This document shows, one piece after another, positions 44,971-50,430 of a stretch of 50,430 nucleotides of DNA; the first letter of the stretch is position 1, and each line of letters opens with the position of its first letter. A program made the position numbers and the translations under genes. This DNA is from Pirellulaceae bacterium (GTDB lineage: Bacteria; Planctomycetota; Planctomycetia; Pirellulales; Pirellulaceae), in the NCBI GenBank assembly GCA_024102795.1, contig JAGFJK010000062.1, forward strand, positions 1 to 50,430. Direction: 5' to 3'. The notes below the pieces were generated by a model. That model saw only the letters and a list, made by a program, of their open reading frames with translations, ran no database searches and had not been told where the DNA came from.

Positions 44971-45259
44971 TGTCATACTCTTCTTTGTATTCCTGCTCCG
45001 TCGAAAACTCGAAGTACCGCGATTCGCAGTGGCCGTGCTTCAAGAGAGAGTCCGTAATGGTTCGCTTTATTTGCTTGATCGCCTCACTCGTGAGGTCCTC
45101 GTCTCCCGTGTCATTAGCCAGAACAACGATGATCTCAATTGCATCATCTCCGTCAGAATCTTCGATCAGCCTAAGTTTGACGTCAACCACATTGGGCTTG
45201 CCAGGCAGCTCCAATTCGTCCAGCCCGAATGCGCAGTTTAGTTCATCTTGTGTGGCCAT
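44957..45259 (-). CDS. hypothetical protein, end altered by R9 element
   Basis: 100 residues from ATG 45259, with AGGAG 10 bases upstream; a longer frame to 45310 would start inside repeat R9. Acidic alpha/beta-looking protein (VVDVKLRLIEDSDGDDAIEIIVVLAND, EAIKQIKRTITDSLLKHG, FEFSTEQEYKEEYD); no family recognised. The final residues RNVL and the stop come from the R9 terminal repeat, so the native C-terminus was probably longer or different. The gene lies between inverted-repeat copies, which suggests it moved with or was hit by the element. Confidence 0.65.
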   Translation of the reverse strand: MATQDELNCAFGLDELELPGKPNVVDVKLRLIEDSDGDDAIEIIVVLANDTGDEDLTSEAIKQIKRTITDSLLKHGHCESRYFEFSTEQEYKEEYDRNVL

Positions 45260-45290
45260 GACGACCTGTCTCCTAATCCGTGTCGAGGGC

Positions 45291-45366
45291 AAAATGTCCT
45301 CCGACGACATTTTGGAGAGCTGCGTTAACTTGGCAAGTCCAGTATGCCGCCAGAGGACGTTTTCGT
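45291..45366. repeat. R9 repeat ends facing each other
   Basis: A left-end copy (45291-45337) and a weaker inverted copy (about 45343-45366, CCGCCAGAGGACGTTTTC) face each other at the 3' side of the DUF2971 gene and the 5' side of the small hypothetical gene. The core hairpin is AATGTC-N7-GACATT. Confidence 0.65.
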
Positions 45367-45377
45367 CGCCCGTTGCC

Positions 45378-46172
45378 CTACATGTACAGGTCGGACGTTG
45401 GATCGGTCTGGATCACCAGTCTCTCTGCATGTTGGCAACCGTAATTATCAAGGGTCTCCTTCACAAGGTCGGCAAACCACGCTTTCGCGTATGGCGAGAC
45501 ATACACTCCCTTGAACAGGTTGAACAGGCGGTTTCTGTCGCTTGCTCTCGCCCGAATCGCGCTAGCGGAATACTTACGAGGGTCGGGGAAATCATCCGAA
45601 GCGTCGATGACAGCACGGTACTCGCGTTCGTATGCAAAGCTTAGTCGCTTATAGAAGAACGCCTGGAATGGTTGGAGATGGTATGTGGAGGGAGGCTGCC
45701 AGTGATTGTGATCGATGTACTCAACGCTTCCAACGTTTATTGGTACCATGCGATCGAGTACGGTTTTCCCGTAGCATACACTGCACTCCTCCAAGAACGA
45801 CCTCAGGCATCCTACGCTGGTCACAACGGCAATGGCCTCGTTACCGTATCGCTGCCACATGGCGGAACTTTCAAACTGGTTTCTGTGCCAGCAGCTCGCG
45901 TAGTGCCTCGGGATCTCGATCGTGCGGAAGTAGTCGCCATACGACGAGAAACCACTATTCCGCCATTGAACAGTCGTCTTGGATTCCACCCAATCCAGCA
46001 CGCAGCGAGGGACTACACCTTCCCATTTGTCTTCCTGCTTCCTGAGGCTGGGAAGGATCAGGCTTGAATGATTGAGCATTGCCACGAAACCTGCGAATGA
46101 CATGTACCGCCAGATTTGCTCGGCGTCCGGTACGTTCTCTGGTGCCGGGTAGTTTTCCATGACAGATTGCAC
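45378..46172 (-). CDS. DUF2971 protein
   Basis: 264 residues from GTG 46172, which has AGGAGG 9 bases upstream; ATG 46160 is the other option. DUF2971 pattern: IWRYMSFAGFVAMLNHSSLILPSLRKQEDKWEG, HYASCWHRNQFESSAMWQRYG, EAIAVVTSVGCLRSFL, then FYKRLSFAYEREYRAVID and GVYVSPYAKAWFADLVKETL. This resembles other proteins with the CWH-ESxAMWxxY and YExEYR signature seen near defence genes; some relatives have an ADP-ribosyltransferase-like fold. Activity unknown. It lies at the right edge of the accessory region. Confidence 0.88.
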   Translation of the reverse strand: MQSVMENYPAPENVPDAEQIWRYMSFAGFVAMLNHSSLILPSLRKQEDKWEGVVPRCVLDWVESKTTVQWRNSGFSSYGDYFRTIEIPRHYASCWHRNQFESSAMWQRYGNEAIAVVTSVGCLRSFLEECSVCYGKTVLDRMVPINVGSVEYIDHNHWQPPSTYHLQPFQAFFYKRLSFAYEREYRAVIDASDDFPDPRKYSASAIRARASDRNRLFNLFKGVYVSPYAKAWFADLVKETLDNYGCQHAERLVIQTDPTSDLYM

Positions 46173-46376
46173 CTGGACGCCCCTCCTATTCGCAGATCAT
46201 CCGTACACTAGCGGACCGCCGAGAACGCGGTGCGACTTCCGGCTGAACACCGTCACTGCCGGGCTCCCACAAAGTTCGGATGGCCAACGGCAAGAGCGCG
46301 AGAAGCCGAGCCAGCTCCGCCCGGCGGCCTGAAAACGACTTCTGGCGCGTGACCGCGACTACCCGCCGCCTGCAAG

Positions 46377-47747
46377 CTACGTCTTGATCTCGAACCCTGG
46401 CCGGTCCTGGCGGGCCAGGAATGCGTTGGCCTGTTCGTCGCCGACGATCTCCCGCTGGACGGGATCCCACTGCAGTTCCCGGCCGAGTCGCATGGCGATG
46501 TTCGCGAGGTGGCAGATTTCAAGCATCCGGTTGTGCGTCCAGACGTCGGAGATCGGCTGCTTGCGGGCCTTCATCCCCTCGATGAAATTCGCCGTGTGGT
46601 TCTGGCTGACCTTGCCGCCGTAGACTTGCTCAATCGCTCCGTCGGGCAGCGGATTGTCTTTCAAGTCCTCCACCGGCTTGCCGGTGATCTTGCCGCGGTT
46701 GACGAAGAACCGGCCCTCGGTCCCCTCGAACAAGATGCCGTTGTCGCCCTCGCTGGTGATGATCATCTCCACCTGGTTGGGCATCTCCACGCGGATGTTG
46801 AAGCGGGTCGCCGCGTTGTACTGATCGCTGACCAGCGGCCAGCCGTCCTTGTATTCCACCGGCAACGTGAATTCGACCGGCACGATCTTGCCCGGCCCCG
46901 TGTCGCCGGCGCCGAGCGCCCAGCAGGCGATGTCCACGTGGTGAGCGCCCCAGTCCGTCAGCTTGCCTCCCGAATACTCGTGCCAGTTGCGGAACGAATA
47001 GTGGCAGTTGCTGTACAGCGGCACGCCGCCGCCATAGCCTTGCCGGATTTCGGGCAGCGCGCGATACGGGACCTTCGGCGCCGGACCCAGCCAGAAGTCC
47101 CAGTCCAGCCCTTCCGGAACGGGCGTTTCGGGAATCACGGGCGAAGCCTCCATGCCGTTGATGCCGCAGGTGACTTTCCGCACCGTGCCGATCCGTCCGT
47201 GGCGGACCAGGGCGATCGCCTGCAGGAACCGCTGATCGGACTCGGTCCGCTGCATCGTGCCGACTTGAAACACTCGGCCGGTCTCTTTCACGACCCGCTC
47301 GATCAGCTTCCCCTCGTCGATGGTCAGCGTGAGCGGTTTTTCACAGTAGACGTCCTTGCCGGCCAGCATCGCTTCGACGGCGATCTTGGTGTGCCAGTGG
47401 TCGGGCGTGGCGATCATCACCGCATCGACATCCTTGCGTTCCAGGATCGCCCGGTAGTCCTTGTAAGCGTCGGGCTTCCGGCCCTGCCGTTTCTCGACCT
47501 TCTCGACGTTCTCCGCCAGCACGTTGGCATCGACGTCGGCCAGGGCCGCGAAATCGGCCAGGCCGAACGACTTGCTGGTGATCGCCCAACCTTGATTTCT
47601 CAAGCCGATGGTGGCGAAGACCGGGCGGTCGTTGGGCGACTGGAAGCCGCGAGCGCGGTGGGGCGACGCCAGCAGCGCACTGGCCGCTCCCGCGCCGGCG
47701 ATGCCTACGAGAAACTGACGACGCGATGTCTGGTGCGATGTGGCCAT
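46377..47747 (-). CDS. Tat-exported Gfo/Idh/MocA family oxidoreductase
   Basis: 456 residues from ATG 47747, where the Tat signal TSRRQFLVGIAGAGAASALLA begins; a longer frame to 47822 adds only non-signal sequence. Rossmann part: FATIGLRNQGW, FAALADVDANVL, DAVMIATPDHWHTKIAVEAMLAGKDVYCEKPL (the EKP motif), then the C-terminal domain with GGKLTDWGAHHVDIACWALG and NHTANFIEGMKARKQPISDVWTHNRMLEICHLANIAMRLGR. This is the planctomycete subfamily that pairs with sugar isomerases. Likely binds NAD(P) in the periplasm; the sugar substrate is unknown. Confidence 0.93.
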   Translation of the reverse strand: MATSHQTSRRQFLVGIAGAGAASALLASPHRARGFQSPNDRPVFATIGLRNQGWAITSKSFGLADFAALADVDANVLAENVEKVEKRQGRKPDAYKDYRAILERKDVDAVMIATPDHWHTKIAVEAMLAGKDVYCEKPLTLTIDEGKLIERVVKETGRVFQVGTMQRTESDQRFLQAIALVRHGRIGTVRKVTCGINGMEASPVIPETPVPEGLDWDFWLGPAPKVPYRALPEIRQGYGGGVPLYSNCHYSFRNWHEYSGGKLTDWGAHHVDIACWALGAGDTGPGKIVPVEFTLPVEYKDGWPLVSDQYNAATRFNIRVEMPNQVEMIITSEGDNGILFEGTEGRFFVNRGKITGKPVEDLKDNPLPDGAIEQVYGGKVSQNHTANFIEGMKARKQPISDVWTHNRMLEICHLANIAMRLGRELQWDPVQREIVGDEQANAFLARQDRPGFEIKT

Positions 47748-47898
47748 GGCTGGAATCTTTCTGAAGAGAACGAGCGGGCGTGTTGAGCGACCGGCTGCTG
47801 GTTGCCAGCCGCGCCTTCCCATGATACCTCAAGTCGCCGCCGACCCCAAAACGGGACAGGAGTAAATACTGCGGAATTACCCCCGTTTCCCGTGATGG

Positions 47899-48579
47899 CT
47901 ACCAGCGGGGGAAGAGTTGTTGCAGCACCGTCCAGCGGGCGACGTCCAGCGAATCGACAAGCGGTTCGTGGAGACGGCTGGGCCTCTCTCGCGGGGGCGG
48001 CGGGGCCGGGAACGTTGCCGCGGGGCGCGCACTTGCCTGGCGCAGCGACTCCTCCCGCCGCCGCACGTCGGCCTGACGATAGGCCTGATTCGCGGCAAGC
48101 TTAAGTTGCCGGGTTTGTTCCGCCGCTTGGGAGCGGCCAGTGAATCTTCGCCTCAGCGCCGTCAAGCGGTCGAGAACTTCCTGCAGTGAACTGGCGGATG
48201 CCTTGGCCTGGTCAGCGGCCTGGGACTGGAAATAGCGAATCTCCTCGTCGCTGTATATGGCCTGCACGGCCAGGAACTGGCGCAACCAGCTTTCCGTTTC
48301 CGCCCATTCCGGGCTGGCGAGCACTCGCCGCTTCGGTTCCGACTCTTGCCACCACGCGGCGGCCTCTTCCTCCGACATCGCCGCGACACGCGCCCGCAGC
48401 TTCTTCACGTCGTCGGAGTGAAACAGCACCTGCCTGCGGCTGAAGGCGTCCAACCACTCCAGGGCCTCCTTCTTCGCGGAGTCGGCAGTCGCGGGGGCCG
48501 GCTGGGCCAGGCAGATACCCGACCATCCAGCCACGAGGAGCGCCCATCCGAGGGCTGCTGTTAGCGGCCAACAATTCAT
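47899..48579 (-). CDS. secreted helical hypothetical protein
   Basis: 227 residues from ATG 48579, with GGAGG 7 bases upstream and a signal peptide (LTAALGWALLVAGWSGICLAQ). The mature part is rich in Glu, Arg, Ala and Gln and largely helical, with coiled-coil-like stretches (KLRARVAAMSEEEAAAWWQES, LQEVLDRLTALRRRF, LKLAANQAYRQADVRRREESLRQ). The C-terminus is Pro-rich and then ends in a short helix. No family recognised. It lies 80 bases downstream of the regulator gene on the same strand and may be co-transcribed with it. Confidence 0.75.
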   Translation of the reverse strand: MNCWPLTAALGWALLVAGWSGICLAQPAPATADSAKKEALEWLDAFSRRQVLFHSDDVKKLRARVAAMSEEEAAAWWQESEPKRRVLASPEWAETESWLRQFLAVQAIYSDEEIRYFQSQAADQAKASASSLQEVLDRLTALRRRFTGRSQAAEQTRQLKLAANQAYRQADVRRREESLRQASARPAATFPAPPPPRERPSRLHEPLVDSLDVARWTVLQQLFPRW

Positions 48580-48659
48580 AACGCAGCCTCCGAGGGATTT
48601 GCCGGGACGGCCGGCTCCCGACTCGCCTTCCGCCCGGATCGATGAATTGGTTGAGTCGT

Positions 48660-49589
48660 TCAAGTCTTGGACGGAGTCGCGGGCGGCGCGGCGGGACGCT
48701 TGAGCACCATCCGCAACTCGTTGCCCGTTTCGTTGAAGGCCACCTCGTCCATGAAGTTCTGGATCAGCACCAGGCCCCGGCCGCGCTGGCCCGCCAGGCT
48801 GGCCTGGTCGTCCGCCGCGGGCAGGCGGCTGGCATCGAAACCGGGGCCCTGGTCGCGGATCACGAACTGAGCCCGCTCGTGCGTCACGTCAAAGCCGACC
48901 AGGATCCGCCGTTCGGCGTACGGCGCCTGCTGCCGCCGCTCGTCCACCAGCGCGCTCGAACCGTGATCGTGCAACTGCTGTCGCACGACCGGCAAATGCT
49001 CGGCCGGCAGTTCCAGGTTGCCGTGGCACAAGGCATTCAACAAGCCTTCCTCCAGCGCCACGCCCACATGATTCAGATCGGCCGAGTCGCCGAAACGCAT
49101 CTGGGTCATCGTGCGGCGGACAAACTCGCCCAGCGTGCCGATCAGTTCCGGGTCGTTGTCCAACTGGAACTTGTGTCGGATGTTCGTCGTGCAATGCATC
49201 AGGCGTTCGAACTTGTGGTCGTGCGCCGTGAGCGCCAGCACCTGCTCGACCGTTTCCAGCAGCGTTTCGGCCAACACTGCCTTGGGGACATAGCTGGTCG
49301 CCCCTTGGCGCAGCGCCTGGCTGGCCAGCGTTTCGCTGCCCTGGCCGGTGACCAGGATCACCGGCACCTTGGGAAACTCGCCGCGGGCGGCGGCCACGAA
49401 CTGCAGGCCGTCCATGCCCGGCATCAGCAGATCGCTCACGACCACATCCGGCGTGGCGATCCGCATCGTTTCCAAGGCCGCCTCGCCGTTGTCGGCATAC
49501 TCGACCAGCCACTCCATGTCTTTCGAGAGCAAACCGCCAATCAGGCGGCGATCGACTTCGGAATCGTCCACGACAAGCACGATGGGCAT
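48660..49589 (-). CDS. response regulator receiver fused to RsbW-like ATPase domain
   Basis: 309 residues; ATG 49589 has GAGGAG 8 bases upstream. Residues 1-120 form a receiver domain: acidic pair Asp8-Asp9, phosphoacceptor Asp53 in VVSDLLMPGMDG, Thr81 in LVTGQGSE and Lys103. Residues 165-300 form a GHKL ATPase of the anti-sigma factor kind (ALEEGLLNALCHGN, VIRDQGPGFDASRLP, GQRGRGLVLIQNFMDEV). No dimerisation/phosphoacceptor His box is seen, so it is not a normal histidine kinase. It is likely a phospho-switch controlling an anti-sigma antagonist or sigma factor; none is adjacent. Confidence 0.9.
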   Translation of the reverse strand: MPIVLVVDDSEVDRRLIGGLLSKDMEWLVEYADNGEAALETMRIATPDVVVSDLLMPGMDGLQFVAAARGEFPKVPVILVTGQGSETLASQALRQGATSYVPKAVLAETLLETVEQVLALTAHDHKFERLMHCTTNIRHKFQLDNDPELIGTLGEFVRRTMTQMRFGDSADLNHVGVALEEGLLNALCHGNLELPAEHLPVVRQQLHDHGSSALVDERRQQAPYAERRILVGFDVTHERAQFVIRDQGPGFDASRLPAADDQASLAGQRGRGLVLIQNFMDEVAFNETGNELRMVLKRPAAPPATPSKT

Positions 49590-49640
49590 CGGGCGGACTC
49601 CTCGCTGGCTGGAATCAAACGGTCGTCGAACACGCTCGCC

Positions 49641-50430
49641 TCAGCCCTCTTCTCCCCGTTCTCCCGGCGGCTTTCCATCATACTCAGCCCGCTGTTCCAA
49701 CAGATAGACCAGCAAACTGTAAAATTCCTGTTCCTGCATCCGGTCGGCCAGGTTCTCGGGCATCAGCGACAGCCGCGCCTTGGACTGTTCGTCAATCTGG
49801 TCCTTGGCCACCGTGAACTCCTTGCCCAGGCTGTCGACAAACACCAACTGCGAACCCTCTTCGCGGCGGAACAGGCCCGACAGCACCTTGCCGCTGGCCA
49901 GCGCCAGCGTCGTGGTGCTGAAGGCTACATCGACGTTGCGGTTCGGATCCAGGATGTCCTCGATCAGCCGGTCGGCTCCCCGGTTGCCGATGCCGTCCAG
50001 TTGCGGACCGATCAGCGGGCCCTGGCCGGCCAGTTGATGGCAGGCCGCGCAGTGCTGCTGGAACATCCGCCGGCCCTCGTCGGCCGACGCCGTGGAGCGG
50101 GCGAAGGCCAGCCGCCGCTCGGCGATCAATTGCTGCCGTTCCTCGCTGGCCGCCGGGATGCCGGCCGTCAACCTTTCCAGCCGATCGGCGATCGCCGCTC
50201 CGTGCACGGCGGTCAACCGGGCCACGACCGTCGGATCGCGCAGCAGGCGGGGCGACGCCTGGCCGCGTTCCACCAGTTGCAACAACAACTGGCTGTGCCG
50301 CCGATCGCCGGCCAGGGCCTGGGCCAGCAGTTGCTGCCAGCGACTCGGCGCCCACCGCAGCGCCTCGGACAGCGCCTTGCTCGTCACCGCCTCGTCCCGC
50401 TGGACCACCGCCTCGATCACTTGCCGGCGG
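49641..50430 (-). CDS. PVC-type heme-binding protein, C-terminal part, truncated by window edge
   Basis: The frame is open to the right end of the window, so the N-terminus is missing; the GTG at 50420 is internal. Helical HEAT-like sequence comes first (LRWAPSRWQQLLAQALAGDRR). The planctomycete heme-binding domain follows (EGRRMFQQHCAACHQLAGQG, CxxCH with cytochrome c fold, LDGIGNRGADRLIEDILDPNRNVD, TLALASGKVLSG, LSLMPENLAD). In full-length relatives a glucose-sorbosone-dehydrogenase-like beta-propeller precedes this. Exported electron-transfer or dehydrogenase role is expected. Confidence 0.92.
   Translation of the reverse strand, partial: RRQVIEAVVQRDEAVTSKALSEALRWAPSRWQQLLAQALAGDRRHSQLLLQLVERGQASPRLLRDPTVVARLTAVHGAAIADRLERLTAGIPAASEERQQLIAERRLAFARSTASADEGRRMFQQHCAACHQLAGQGPLIGPQLDGIGNRGADRLIEDILDPNRNVDVAFSTTTLALASGKVLSGLFRREEGSQLVFVDSLGKEFTVAKDQIDEQSKARLSLMPENLADRMQEQEFYSLLVYLLEQRAEYDGKPPGERGEEG

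Overview
This is a high-GC bacterial window whose gene content points firmly to a planctomycete, most likely a Pirellulales-type genome. The evidence is a PSCyt2/PSD1 (DUF1549/DUF1553) protein followed by DUF1501, two more DUF1501 proteins, a DUF1570 protein, a PVC-type cytochrome c domain, secreted Gfo/Idh/MocA and amidohydrolase proteins with Tat-like signals, an ECF sigma factor beside a Ser/Thr kinase, and a kinase/FGE-type gene. These assignments come from reading motifs and translations; no database search was run.

Layout. 1-3.4 kb: 3' part of a PSCyt2/PSD1 gene and its DUF1501 partner. 3.5-10.6 kb: a co-directional cassette of ECF sigma factor, small Cys-rich unknown, a 1303-residue zinc-ribbon/kinase/TM/WD40 protein, and a CLCA-like metalloprotease-VWA protein. 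11.0-12.5 kb: convergent arsR and ACR3-type arsenite permease genes with similar promoters. 13.0-17.9 kb (minus strand): an unknown with an AbiGi/DUF2971-like C-terminus, a DUF3179 protein interrupted by one in-frame TGA where the first Cys of CxxC should be, a divergent aroE-like gene and a Tat-exported amidohydrolase. 18.1-19.5 kb: RimB-like protease plus RimK. 20.0-24.9 kb: a kinase/FGE gene broken over three frames and carrying palindromic repeats inside its reading frame. 25.3-38.1 kb: cyclase-like and PhyH pair, two DUF1501 genes, a sugar ABC ATPase and binding protein without permease, and secreted and metabolic enzymes.

38.1-46.2 kb is accessory. It starts around a tRNA-Met(CAU), holds an IS91-like transposase remnant, two short elements with terminal inverted repeats, three families of 80-150 bp repeats present twice each, and small genes: an addiction-module antitoxin, a DUF4926 protein, a BrnT/BrnA toxin-antitoxin pair, a VOC protein, a DUF4272 lipoprotein, a small unknown and a DUF2971 protein. 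The seven genes from 39.4 to 43.0 kb share one orientation, like an integron or other cassette array, but no integrase is visible. 46.4-50.4 kb returns to backbone: an oxidoreductase, a secreted coiled-coil protein, a response regulator fused to an RsbW-like ATPase, and the C-terminus of a heme-binding protein.

The best candidates for undescribed biology are the sigma-kinase-CLCA cassette, the possible selenocysteine codon in DUF3179, in-frame palindromic repeats in a coding gene, and the repeat-linked cassette region.
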